From positions 40,450,530-40,514,529 of the forward strand of contig CM056380.1 of the NCBI GenBank assembly GCA_029718625.1: a stretch of 64,000 nt of DNA, in the 5' to 3' direction. Below are positions 1 through 12,400 of the stretch, one piece after another. A program made the translations under genes and the position numbers. Under the pieces are notes generated by a model. The model saw only the letters and a program-made list of their open reading frames with translations. It searched no databases and had not been told where the DNA came from. This DNA is from Synaphobranchus kaupii (taxonomy: Eukaryota; Chordata; Actinopteri; Anguilliformes; Synaphobranchidae). How positions within the stretch are numbered: position 1 is the first letter of the stretch; each line of letters begins with the position of its first letter.

Positions 1-205
1 GACGTCGAGACTTGTGATCAAGAGACAGAAAAGCCCTCCTTTTAACCCCCCTCCCCCACTCCCTTTGGACCATGTTGTACAGAGAGGTGTATAAAAAACC
101 AAATGTGTGTTTTACGTCGTCACTGCAAATCTGCAAGTGCCCAGTGCCGTCTCTGAGAGTCTCCACAGGCTTTCGGGAGTCAGGGCACATTTCATCAGAT
201 GCAGC
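1..205. other. Unassigned flank before the first array
   Basis: No gene, RNA or recognisable repeat is visible in this short stretch. It ends where the first 36-bp repeat unit begins. Confidence 0.5.
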
Positions 206-3200
206 TTTTACAGGATTTGTGGGAATAAGGCAGACAGGGACATTTACAGGATTTGTGGGAACAAGGCAGACAGGGACCTTTACAGGATTTGTGGGAACAA
301 GGCAGACAGGACATTTTCAGGATTTGTGGGAACAAGGCAGACAGGGACATTTTCAGGATTTGTGGGAACAAGGCAGACAGGGACATTTACAGGATTTGTG
401 GGAACAGGGCAGACTGACTTTTACAGGATTTGTGGGAACAAGGCAGACTGGGACATTTACAGGATTTGTGGGAACAGGGCAGACTGGGACCTTTACAGGA
501 TTTGTGGGAACAAGGCAGACGGACATTTACAGGATTTGTGGGAACAGGGCAGAGTGACTTTTACGGGATTTGTGGGAACAAGGCAGACAGGGACATTTAC
601 AGGATTTGTGGGAACAAGGCAGACTGGGACCTTTACAGGATTTGTGGGAATAAGGCAGACAGGGACCTTTACAGGATTTGTGGGAACAAGGCAGACAGGG
701 ACATTTTCAGGATTTGTGGGAATAAGGCAGACAGGGACCTTTACAGGATTTGTGGGAACAAGGCAGACAGGGACATTTTCAGGATTTGTGGGAACAAGGC
801 AGACAGGGACCTTTACAGGATTTGTGGGAACAAGGCAGACAGGACATTTTCAGGATTTGTGGGAACAAGGCAGACAGGGACATTTTCAGGATTTGTGGGA
901 ACAAGGCAGACAGTGACATTTTCAGGATTTGTGGGAACAAGGCAGACAGGGACATTTACAGGATTTGTGGGAACAGGGCAGACAGACTTTTACAGGATTT
1001 GTGGGAACAAGGCAGACAGGGACTTTTACAGGATTTGTGGGAACAAGGCAGACAGGGACATTTTCAGGATTTTGTGAGAACAAGGCAGACAGGGACATTT
1101 TCAGGATTTGTGGGAACAAGACAGACGACATTTACAGGATTTGTGGAACAAGGCAGACTGACTTTTACAGGATTTGTGGGAACAAGGCAGACGGACATTT
1201 ACAGGATTTGTGGGAATAAGGCAGACTGACTTTTACAGGATTTGTGGGAACAAGGCAGACAGGGACATTTACAGGATTTGTGGGAACAAGGCAGACTGGG
1301 ACCTTTACAGGATTTGTGGGAACAAGGCAGACAGGGACATTTACAGGATTTGTGAGAACAAGGCAGACAGGGACATTTACAGGATTTGTGGGAACAGGGC
1401 AGACAGACTTTTACAGGATTTGTGGGAACAAGGCAGACAGGGACATTTACAGGATTTGTGGGAACAGGGCAGACTGACTTTTACAGGATTTGTGGGAACA
1501 AGGCAGACTGGGACCTTTACAGGATTTGTGGGAACAAGGCAGACAGGGACATTTTCAGGATTTGTGGGAACAAGGCAGACAGGGACATTTTCAGGATTTG
1601 TGGGAACAAGGCAGACAGGGACATTTACAGGATTTGTGGGAACAAGGCAGACTGAGACCTTTACAGGATTTGTGGGAACAAGGCAGACAGGGACATTTTC
1701 AGGATTTGTGAGAACAAGGCAGACAGGGACATTTACAGGATTTGTGGGAACAGGGCAGACTGGGACCTTTACAGGATTTGTGGGAATAAGGCAGACAGGG
1801 ACATTTTCAGGATTTGTGGGAACAAGGCAGACAGGGACATTTTTCAGGTTTTGTGAGAACAAGGTAGACAGGTACATTTACAGGATTTGTGGGAACAGGG
1901 CAGACAGACTTTACAGGATTTGTGGGAACAAGGCAGACTGGGACCTTTACAGGATTTGTGGGAACAAGGCAGACAGGGACATTTACAGGATTTCTGGGAA
2001 TAAGGCAGACAGGGACCTTTACAGGATTTGTGGGAACAAGGCAGACTGGGACATTTTCAGGATTTGTGGGAATAAGGCAGACAGGGACCTTTACAGGATT
2101 TGTGGGAACAAGGCAGACAGGGAAATTTACAGGATGTGTGGGAACAAGGCAGACAGGGACATTTACAGGATTTGTGGGAACAAGGCAGACTGGGACCTTT
2201 ACAGGATTTGTGGGAACAAGGCAGACAGGGACATTTACAGGATTTGTGGGAACAAGGCAGACAGGGACATTTACAGGATTTGTGGGAACAAGGCAGACAG
2301 GGACATTTACAGGATTTGTGGGAATAAGGCAGACTGGGACATTTACAGATTTGTGGGAATAAGGCAGACAGGGACCTTTCAGGATTTGTGGGAACAAGGC
2401 AGACTGAGACCTTTACAGGATTTGTGGGAACAAGGCAGACAGGGACATTTACAGGATTTGTGGGAACAAGGCAGACAGGGACTTTTATAGGATTTGTGGG
2501 AACAAGGCAGGACTGAGACCTTTACAGGATTTGTGGGAACAAGGCAGACAGGGACATTTACAGGATTTGTGGGAACAAGGCAGACAGGGACATTTACAGG
2601 ATTTGTGGGAACAAGGCAGACAGGGGACCCTTTACAGGATTTGTGGGAACAAGGCAGACAGGGACATTTTCAGGATTTGTGAGAACAAGGCAGACAGGGA
2701 CATTTTCAGGATTTGTGGGAACAAGGCAGACGGACATTTACAGATTTTGTGGAACAAGTAGACCTGACTTTTACAGGATTTGTGGGAACAAGGCAGACGG
2801 ACATTTACAGGATTCTGTGGGAATAAGGCAGACTGACTTTTACAGGATTTGTGGGAACAAGGCAGACAGGGACATTTACAGGATTTGTGGGAACAAGGCA
2901 GACTGGGACCTTTACAGGATTTGTCGGGAACAAGGCAGACAGGGACATTTACAGGATTTGTGAGAACAAGGCAGACAGGGACATTTACAGGATTTGTGGG
3001 AACAGGGCAGACAGACTTTTACAGGATTTGTGGGAACAAGGCAGACAGGGACATTTACAGGATTTGTGGGAACAGGGCAGACTGACTTTTACAGGATTTG
3101 TGGGAACAAGGCAGACTGGGACCTTTACAGGATTTGTGGGAACAAGGCAGACAGGGACATTTTCAGGATTTTGTGGGAACAAGGCAGACAGGGACATTTT

Positions 3201-5432
3201 CAGGATTTGTGGGAACAAGGCAGACAGGGACATTTACAGGATTTTGTGGGAACAAGGCAGACTGAGACCTTTACAGGATTTGTGGGAACAAGGCAGACAG
3301 GGACATTTTCAGGATTTGTGAGAACAAGGCAGACAGGGACATTTACAGGATTTGTGGGAACAGGGCAGACTGGGACCTTTACAGGATTTGTGGGAATAAG
3401 GCAGACAGGGACATTTTCAGGATTTGTGGGAACAAGGCAGACAGGGACATTTCAGGATTTGTGAGAACAAGTAGACAGGTACATTTACAGGATTTGTGGG
3501 AACAGGGCAGACAGACTTTTACAGGATTTGTGGGAACAAGGCAGACTGGGACCTTTACAGGATTTGTGGGAACAAGGCAGACAGGGACATTTACAGGATT
3601 TGTGGGAATAAGGCAGACAGGGACCTTTACAGGATTTGTGGGAACAAGGCAGACTGGGACATTTTCAGGATTTGTGGGATAAGGCAGACAGGGACCTTTA
3701 CAGGATTTGTGGGAACAAGGCAGACAGGGACATTTACAGGATGTGTCGGGAACAAGGCAGACAGGGACATTCTACAGGATTTGTCGGGAACAAGGCAGAC
3801 TGGGACCTTTACAGGATTTGTGGGAACAAGGCAGACAGGGACATTTACAGGATTTGTGGGAACAAGGCAGACAGGGACATTTACAGGATTTGTGGGAACA
3901 AGGCAGACAGGGACATTTACAGGATTTGTGGAATAAGGCAGACTGGGACATTTACAGGATTTGTGGGAATAAGGCAGACAGGGACCTTTACAGGATTTGT
4001 GGGGAACAAGGCAGACTGAGACCTTTACAGGATTTGTGGGAACAAGGCAGACAGGGACATTTACAGGATTTGTGGGAACAAGGCAGACAGGGACTTTTAT
4101 AGGATTTGTGGGAACAAGGCAGACTGAGACCTTTACAGGATTTGTGGGAACAAGGCAGACAGGGACATTTACAGGATTTGTGGGAACAAGGCAGACAGGG
4201 ACATTTACAGGATTTGTGGGAACAAGGCAGACAGGGACCTTTACAGGATTTGTGGGAACAAGGCAGACAGGGACATTTACAGGATTTGTGGGAACAAGGC
4301 AGACTGGGACCTTTACAGGATTTGTGGGAACAAGGCAGACAGGGACATTTTCAGGATTTGTGAGAACAAGGCAGACTGGGACATTTACAGGATTTGTGGA
4401 ACAGGGCAGACTGGGACCTTTACAGGATTTGTGGGAATAAGGCAGACAGGGACATTTTCAGGATTTGTGGGAACAAGGCAGACAGGGACATTTTCAGGAT
4501 TTGTGAGAACAAGGTAGACAGGTACATTGACAGGATTTGTTGGAACAGGGCAGACAGACTTTTGCAGGATTTGTGGGAACAAGGCAGACTGGGACCTTTA
4601 CAGGATTTGTGGGAACAAGGCAGACAGGGACATTTACAGGATTTGTGGGAACAAGGCAGACAGGGACATTTTCAGGATTTGTGAGAACAAGGTAGACAGG
4701 TACATTGACAGGATTTGTTGGAACAGGGCAGACAGACTTTTACAGGATTTGTGGGAACAAGGCAGACAGGGACCTTTACAGGATTTGTGGGAACAAGGCA
4801 GACTGGGACATTTTCAGGATTTGTGGGAATAAGGCAGACAGGGACCTTTACAGGATTTGTGGGAACAAGGCAGACAGGGACATTTACAGGATTTGTGGGA
4901 ACAAGGCAGACAGGGACATTTACAGGATTTGTGGGAACAAGGCAGACTGGGACATTTACAGGATTTGTGGGAATAAGGCAGACAGGGACCTTTACAGGAT
5001 TTGTGGGAACAAGGCAGACAGGGACATTTACAGGATTTGTGGGAACAAGGCAGACAGGGACATTTACAGGATTTGTGGGAACAAGGCAGACAGGGACATT
5101 TACAGGATTTGTGGGAACAAGGCAGACAGGGACATTTACAGGATTTGTGGGAATAAGGCAGACTGGGACATTTACAGGATTTGTGGGAATAAGGCAGACA
5201 GGGACCTTTACAGGATTTGTGGGAACAAGGCAGACAGGGACATTTACAGGATTTGTGGGAACAAGGCAGACTGAGACCTTTACAGGATTTGTGGGAACAA
5301 GGCAGACAGGGACATTTACAGGATTTGTGGGAACAAGGCAGACAGGGACATTTACAGGATTTGTGGGGACAAGGCAGACAGGGACCTTTACAGGATTTGT
5401 GGGAACAAGGCAGACAGGGACCTTTACAGGAT
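206..5432 (+). repeat. 36-bp minisatellite, about 145 copies
   Basis: The array is built on a 36-bp unit that reads ACAGGATTTGTGGGAACAAG followed by GCAGACAGGGACATTT. Variant units carry ACCTTT or ACATTTTC in place of ACATTTAC, CAGACTG in place of CAGACAG, AATAAGG or ACAGGGC in place of ACAAGGC, and some are 33 bp long. Because 36 is twelve codons, many frames stay open on both strands and give repetitive 12-residue translations. I do not regard these as genes: several frames are open at once, no frame runs through the array, and there are no splice or start signals. Larger duplicated blocks sit inside the array (see findings). It runs directly into a TG microsatellite. Confidence 0.97.

Positions 5433-5434
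<2 letters not shown>

Positions 5435-5509
<75 letters not shown>
5435..5509 (+). repeat. (TG)n microsatellite
   Basis: An uninterrupted TG dinucleotide run of about 37 repeats directly abuts the last 36-bp unit. Confidence 0.99.
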
Positions 5510-5511
<2 letters not shown>

Positions 5512-6281
5512 CTGGGCTGTGATCTACAGTGTGTGTATATAAATGTGGGTGGGTGTGTGTAACTGTGGGCTGTGATCTACAGTGTGTATATAAGTGTGTG
5601 TGTGCGTGCGTGTGTGTGTATATAAATGTGTGTGTGTGTGTGTGTTTAAGTAACTGGGCTGTGATCTGCAGTGTGTGTATATAAGTGTGTGTGTGCGTGT
5701 GTGTGTGTATATAAATGGGTGTGTGTGTGTGTGTATAAGTAACTGTGGGCTGTGATCTACAGTGTGTATATAAGTGTGTGTGCGTGCGTGTGTGATCTAC
5801 AGTGCGTGTATATAAATGTGCGTGTGTGTGTGAGATCTACAGTGTGTATATAAATGTGCATGTGTGTGTGTGTGATCTACAGTGTGTGTATATAAATGTG
5901 CGTGTGTATATAAGTGTGTGTGTGTGTGTGTGTGATCTACAGTGTGTATATAAATGCGTGTGTGTGTGATATACAGTGTGTGTATATAAATGTGTGTGCA
6001 TGTGTGTGTGATCTACAGTGCGTGTATATAAATGTGCGTGTGTGTGTGTGAGATCTACAGTGTGTATATAAATGTGCGTGTGTATATAAGTGTGTGTGTG
6101 TGTGTGATCTACAGTGTGTGTATATAAATGTGCGTGTGTATATAAGTGTGTGTGTGTGTGTGTGTGATCTACAGTGTGTATATAAATGCGTGTGTGTGTG
6201 ATATACAGTGTGTGTATATAAATGTGTGTGCATGTGTGTGTGTGATCTACAGTGTGTGTATATAAATGTGCGTGTGTATAT

Positions 6282-6312
<31 letters not shown>

Positions 6313-6349
6313 ATCTACAGTGTGTGTATATAAATGTGCGTGTGTATAT

Positions 6350-6384
<35 letters not shown>

Positions 6385-6399
6385 ATCTACAGTGTGCGT

Positions 6400-6439
<40 letters not shown>

Positions 6440-6747
6440 GCGTACGTGCGTGTGTGTGTGATCTACAGTGTGTGTATATAAGTGTGTGTGTGTGTGTGTG
6501 TGCGTGTGCGTACGTGCGTGTGTGTGTGTGATCTACAGTGTGTGTATATAAGTGTGTGTGCGTACGTGCGTGTGTGTGTGTGTGATCTACAGTGTGTGTA
6601 TATAAGTGTGTGTGTGTGTGTGCGTGTGCGTACGTGCGTGTGTGTGTGTGTGTGTGATCTACAGTGTGTGTATATAAGTGTGTGTGTGTGTGTGTGCGTG
6701 TGCGTACGTGCGTGTGTGTGTGTGTGTGATCTACAGTGTGTGTATAT

Positions 6748-6781
<34 letters not shown>

Positions 6782-6790
6782 TCTACAGTT
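5510..6790 (+). repeat. Compound TG / TATATAA / GATCTACAG array
   Basis: Runs of TG, GCGTG and CGTACGTGCG alternate with a recurring GTGATCTACAGTGTGTATAT module that ends in ATAAATG or AAGTG. Spacing is irregular, roughly 40 to 100 bases. The module is a diverged tandem repeat that has expanded together with its TG tract. Cysteine-valine open frames on the plus strand and histidine-threonine frames on the minus strand are translations of the dinucleotide run and not genes. Confidence 0.93.
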
Positions 6791-7031
6791 ATTCAGCATT
6801 TGCTTTGGGTATCTCTCATTCCCTTTCACATCTTTTCACCTCTCTGTATTGGACTGCTTTTGTCTTTCATCCAGCGGCTTTTCATTTGTTTGTTTCTATG
6901 AAAAGGAGAACCCGTCCTCTGTGGGCCGGCCTAACTATCAGTAGTTAAAGATCAGTTAAATGGTTTAAATTAGGGAATCTATCAGAGCTAATAATAACAG
7001 CGGTTGGGCAGATAAATGAGAGGCACAGGTA

Positions 7032-7062
7032 CAGTTGAAGTCGGAAGTTTACATACACTTAG
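7032..7062 (+). mobile_element. Solo Tc1-type terminal repeat
   Basis: The sequence CAGTTGAAGTCGGAAGTTTA and the following CATACACTTAG match the outer terminal repeat of Sleeping Beauty-type Tc1 elements. The same end occurs at the far end of the full element near 39,686. No partner terminal repeat or transposase is nearby, so this is a relic of one end. Confidence 0.8.
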
Positions 7063-7063
7063 C

Positions 7064-7401
7064 ACTGAACTCTAAGGCGCTATTTCTCCCCCCCCCCCCC
7101 CCCCTCACCACATGGTTACTGTTACTAACGGCACAAATTCACTGACACCACAGCTCAGATATTGAATGTTGAAAGGTTCAGCATGACAACTTCATTCTCT
7201 GGCCAGCAGCACATTTCTTGCGACTCATTTCCGTCACGTTTGTCACTTTTAACAACATTGCACCTCTGCTTCTCATTCAGTTTAGTGTGTTGTAACAAAA
7301 CAACAAATGAATGCCTGAGGAGATGACCCAAGACTCGGTCAGCAATTGTCAACACAGACTTTAAAAAAAATTTTTTTTATAAAACCATGTGGTGAGTTCA
7401 G
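7064..7401. repeat. Possible short non-autonomous element with inverted ends
   Basis: ACTGAACTC near 7,064 and GAGTTCAGT near 7,393 are inverse complements, as are TCACCACATGGTT (7,105-7,117) and AACCATGTGGTGA (7,383-7,395). This nested inverted-repeat arrangement suggests a small foldback element interrupted by an 18-bp poly-C run (7,087-7,104). No clean target duplication is visible, so the class is undetermined. Confidence 0.4.
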
Positions 7402-7965
7402 TAATCTCCAGTATTAATTGAACAAACTGTGTTTGTGAAGAAAGGAACATTTAATTAGCATTTATTTGTGAGTCAGAGTTAAGGAATAATTCAATCAAAG
7501 CCTCAGGCCTTCCCTTTAAACTGATTATTGAGTTTTCAATCATTTTCAGCAATTAATTCACAAATTACTCGATACCATCAAATACAGCCTGTCCCCCTGC
7601 CGCCAACCCCCCCCCCCCCCCCCCCCCGCGACCCTGACCAGGAATAAGCGGGTTTGATAATGGATGGATTGATGGATGTATGGATACATGTAGACCTACT
7701 CTTCATTCTCTGCACTCACAATCACAGAATCTTCATGGAAAAGATCTTTAATGCTCAGATTTTGTCATTTAAACGATATTGAAGCGCAGGTTTTGTTAGG
7801 GTTAGGATTAGTGCTGAAAGCTAAGACGATGGTTAACAGAAAGGTGTAGCTTCGTTAAGTGTACTTTTTAGTGATTTAAACTGATTTTTCTAAATTTAAG
7901 TTATTTAATCTCCCTAAGAAAGAAGCTGTGTGTTTACTTGCCAATGGACTATTCAGACCGTTGGC
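7402..7965. other. Unassigned AT-rich spacer
   Basis: No gene or RNA is seen. It contains a poly-C run near 7,609-7,627 and a few GGAT/TGGATGGA tetranucleotide repeats. Confidence 0.5.
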
Positions 7966-7969
7966 ACGT

Positions 7970-7979
7970 ATATAAATGT

Positions 7980-8011
<32 letters not shown>

Positions 8012-8233
8012 ATTTGTGTGTGTGTGTGTGTGTGTGTGCACATGAGTGTATGTGTATGCTTGTATGGATGTATATAAATGTGTGTGAGTGCGCGTGTGTG
8101 TATGTGTATGCTTGTGTGTGTGTCTGAGTGCATGTGTGTGTATGCTTGTATGTGTGCATATAAATGTGTGTGTCAGTGCACGTGTGTGTATGTGTGTGCT
8201 TGTGTGTGTATGTAAATGTGTGTGTGTGTGAGT

Positions 8234-8273
<40 letters not shown>

Positions 8274-8293
8274 AAATGTGTGTGTGTGTGAGT

Positions 8294-8331
<38 letters not shown>

Positions 8332-8360
8332 AAATGTGTGTGTGTATGAGTGTGTGAGTG
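7970..8360 (+). repeat. GT-rich compound microsatellite
   Basis: Tracts of TG are interrupted by TATGTAAATG and GAGTG modules that recur about every 55 to 70 bases. The region is low complexity and translations in all frames are artefactual. Confidence 0.95.
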
Positions 8361-8697
8361 CCTCAGGTTGCGCAGACCGTTGTCCTTTGCCCAGAGCTGT
8401 ACTTCCCTCAAAAACATGAAAGGTTTTTATTTTAATGAATGAACTGGCTGGTTTTCTGCATTAAAATGTAATGTAGGGGATGTGTGTAATGGCCCTATAA
8501 GTGCGCTCACATACACATAAATACATAGACTGAGTCGGCCTGTAAATCCCTCTCCTCTCACACACTCCATCTTTCTTCCTCTCTTTCTCTATTTCCCCCT
8601 CCTGATTTCCTCTCCCTCAGGCCCCCCCCCCCACCCCCCCGCCCTTCTCCGTCCCCTTTGTAAGCTTGCAGCAGCAGTGAAACTTGATTATAGCCAT
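8361..8697. other. Unassigned spacer with pyrimidine tract
   Basis: The latter part is a CT-rich tract followed by C runs (about 8,560-8,660). No coding signal is visible. Confidence 0.5.
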
Positions 8698-9254
8698 CAT
8701 GGATTGGGGAGGAGGAGGTGGGTTGGGAGTCATGGATTGGGGAGGAGGAGGTGGGGTGGGGGAGTCATGGATTGGGGAGGAGGAGCTGGGGTGGGAGAGT
8801 CATGGATTGGGGAGGAGGAGGTGGGGTGGGGGAGTCATGGATTGGGGAGGAGGAGGTGGGGTGGGGGAGTCATGGATTGGGGAGGAGGAGGTGGGGTGGG
8901 GAGTCATGGATTGGGGAGGAGGAGGTGGGGTGGGGGAGTCATGGATTGGGGAGGAGGAGCTGGGGTGGGAGAGTCATGGATTGGGGAGGAGGAGGTGGGG
9001 TGGGGGAGTCATGGATTGGGGAGGAGGAGCTGGGGTGGGAGAGTCATGGATTGGGGAGGAGGAGATGGGGTGGGGGAGTCATGGATTGGGGAGGAGGAGC
9101 TGGGGTGGGAGAGTCATGGATTGGGGAGGAGGAGGTGGGGTGGGGGAGTCATGGATTGGGGAGGAGGAGCTGGGGTGGGAGAGTCATGGATTGGGGAGGA
9201 GGAGATGGGGTGGGGGAGTCATGGATTGGGGAGGAGGAGGTGGGGTGGGGGAGT
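8698..9254 (+). repeat. 35-bp G-rich minisatellite, about 16 copies
   Basis: The unit is ATGGATTGGGGAGGAGGAGG followed by TGGGGTGGGGGAGTC, with two main variants (AGGAGGTGGGG and AGGAGCTGGGG). Because 35 is not a multiple of three, the frame rotates and three overlapping glycine-rich frames appear. These are not genes. The G-tract spacing would permit G-quadruplex formation on the plus strand. Confidence 0.96.
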
Positions 9255-9485
9255 GTGTGTGGCTGGAATGCAGCGTTGCACGGGGGGAATCAAAGCTTGA
9301 AAAACATGCGTTGCATGAACGGGACCTTTTTGTGCCAAAGTGAATCTCCTGCGTGTGTGTTTGTGAGTGTGTGCGTGCGTGCCTACATGCGTCTGTGTGT
9401 GTGCAGGGTTTGGCTTTGTCCTGCAGAGAGAGGACATGCTTCTGGCAAGTTAACTTGTTTCTCTTATTGGATAATATCTTAATTC
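9255..9485. other. Short spacer between arrays
   Basis: A mixed-sequence spacer with a short GTGTG patch. Nothing gene-like is visible. Confidence 0.5.
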
Positions 9486-12400
9486 CACAGTTAGCTGTAC
9501 TATGATCAGTGTATTTAGAGTGTGGTCAGTAAGCTGTACTATGATCAGTATTTAGGGTGGGGTCAGTAAGCTGTACTATGATCAGTGTATTTAGAGTGGG
9601 GTCAGTTAGCTGTATTATGATCAGTGTATTTATGGTGGGGTCAGTAAGCTGTACTATGATCAGTGTATTTAGGGTGGGGTCAGTTAGCTGTATTATGATC
9701 AGTGTATTTAGGGTGGGGTCAGTCAGCTATGCTATGATCAGTGTATTTAGGGTGGGGTCAGTTAGCTGTACTGTGATCAGTGTATTTAGGGTGGGGTCAG
9801 TTAGCTGTACTATGATCAGTGTATTTAGGGTGGGGTCAGTTAGCTGTATTATGATCAGTGTATTTAGGATGGGGTCAGTAAGCTGTACTATGATCAGTGT
9901 ATTTAGGGTGGGGTCAGTAAGCTGTACTATGATCAGTGTATTTAGGGTTGGGTCAGTAAGCTGTACTATGATCAGTGTATTTAGGGTGGGGTCAGTAAGA
10001 TGGATTATGATCAGTGTATTTAGGGTGGGGTCAGTAAACTGGATTATGATCAGTGTATTTAGGGTGGGGGCAGTAAGCTGTACTATGATCAGTGTATTTA
10101 GGGTGGGGTCAGTAAGCTGTACTATGATCAGTGTATTTAGGGTGGGGTCAGTAAGATGGATTATGATCAGTGTATTTAGGGTGGGGTCAGTAAACTGGAT
10201 TATGATCAGTGTATTTAGGGTGGGGGCAGTAAGCTGTACTATGATCAGTGTATTTAGCGTGGGGTCAGTAAGCTGTACTATGATCAGTGTATTTAGGGTG
10301 GGGTCAGTTAGCTGTACTATGATCAGTGTATTTAGGGTGGGGTCAGTTAGCTGTACTATGATCAGTGTATTTAGGGTGGGGTCAGTAAGTTGTACTATGA
10401 TCAGTGTATTTAGGGTGGGGTCAGTAAGCTGTACTATGATCAGTGTATTTAGGGTAGGGTCAATTAGCTGTACTATGATCAGTATATTTAGGGTGGGGTC
10501 AGTAAACTGGATTATGATCAGTGTATTTAGGGTGGGGTCAGTTAGCTGTACTATGATCAGTGTATTTAGGGTGGGGTCAGTAAGCTGTACTATGATCAGT
10601 GTATTTAGGGTGGGGTCAGTTAGCTGTACTATGATCAGTGTATTTAGGGTGGGGTCAGTAAGCTGTACTATGATCAGTGTATTTAGGGTGGGGTCAGTAA
10701 GATGTACTATGATCAGTGTATTTAGGGTGGGGTCAGTAAGTTGGATTATGATCAGTGTATTTAGGGTGGGGTGGGGTGTATTTAGGGTGGGGTCAGTTAG
10801 CTGTACTATGATCAGTGTATTTAGGGTGGGGTCAGTAAGCTGTACTATGATCAGTGTATTTAGGGTGGGGTCAGTAAGATGTACTATGATCAGTGTATTT
10901 AGGGTGGGGTCAGTAAGCTGGATTATGATCAGTGTATTTAGGGTGGGGTCAGTTAGCTGTACTATGATCAGTGTATTTAGGGTGGGGTCAGTAAGCTGTA
11001 CTATGATCAGTGTATTTAGGGTGGGGTCAGTAAGCTGTACTATGATCAGTGTATTTAGAGTGGGGTCAGTAAGCTGTACTATGATGTGTATTTAGGGTGG
11101 GGTCAGTTAGCTGTACTATGATCAGTGTATTTAGGGTGGGGTCAGTAAGGTGGATTATGATCAGTGTATTTAGGGTGGGGTCAGTTAGCTGTACTATGAT
11201 CAGTGTATTTAGGGTGGGGTCAGTAAGCTGTACTATGATCAGTGTATTTAGGGTGGGGTCAGTAAGCTGTACTATGATCAGTGTATTTTGGGTGGGGTCA
11301 GTAAGCTGTACTATGATCAGTGTATTTAGGATGGGGTCAGTAAACTGGATTATGATCAGTGTATTTAGGGTGGGGTCAGTAAGCTGTACTATGATCAGTG
11401 TATTTAGGGTGGGGTCAGTAAGCTGTACTATGATCAGTGTATTTAGGGTGGGGTCAGTAAGCTGTACTATGATCAGTGTATTTAGGGTGCGGTCAGTAAG
11501 CTGTACTATGATCAGTGTATTTAGGGTGGGGTCAGTTAGCTGTACTATGATCAGTGTATTTAGGGTGGGGTCAGTAAGCTGGATTATGATCAGTGTATTT
11601 AGGGTGGGGTGGGGTGTATTTAGGGTGGGGTCAGTTAGCTGTACTATGATCAGTGTATTTAGGGTGGGGTCAGTAAGCTGTACTATGATCAGCGTATTTA
11701 GGGTGGCGTCAGTTAGCTGTACTATGATCAGTGTATTTAGGGTGGGGTCAGTAAGCTGTACTATGATCAGTGTATTTAGGGTGGGGTCAGTAAGCTGTAC
11801 TATGATCAGTGTATTTAGGGTGGGGGTCAGTAAACTGGATTATGATCAGTGTATTTAGGTTGGGGTCAGTAAGCTGTACTATGATCAGTGTATTTAGGGT
11901 GGGGTCAGTAAGCTGTACTATGATCAGTGTATTTAGGGTGGGGTCAGTAAGCTGTACTATGATCAGTGTATTTAGGGTGGGGTCAGTAAGCTGGATTATG
12001 ATCAGTGTATTTAGGGTGGCATCAGTTAGCTGTACAATGATCAGTGTATTTAGGGTGGGGTCAGTAAGCTGTACTATGATCAGTGTATTTAGGGTGGGGT
12101 CAGTAAGCTGTACTATGATCAGTGTATTTAGGGTGGGGGTCAGTAAACTGGATTATGATCAGTGTATTTAGGGTGGGGTCAGTATGCTGTACTATGATCA
12201 GTGTATTTAGGGTGGGGTCAGTAAGCTGTACTATGATCAGTGTATTTAGGGTGGGGTCAGTAAGTTGTACTATGATCAGTGTATTTAGGGTGCGGTCAGT
12301 TAGCTGTAGTATGATCAGTGTATTTAGGGTGGGGTCAGTAAGCTGTACTATGATCAGCGTATTTACGGTGGGGTCGGTAACCTGTACTATGATCAGTGTA

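Noticed and set aside
206..5432. Many overlapping open frames with repeats such as TGTFTGFVGTRQ
   Set aside because: The 36-bp unit is twelve codons, so several frames on both strands are open together. No single frame is favoured and there are no gene signals.
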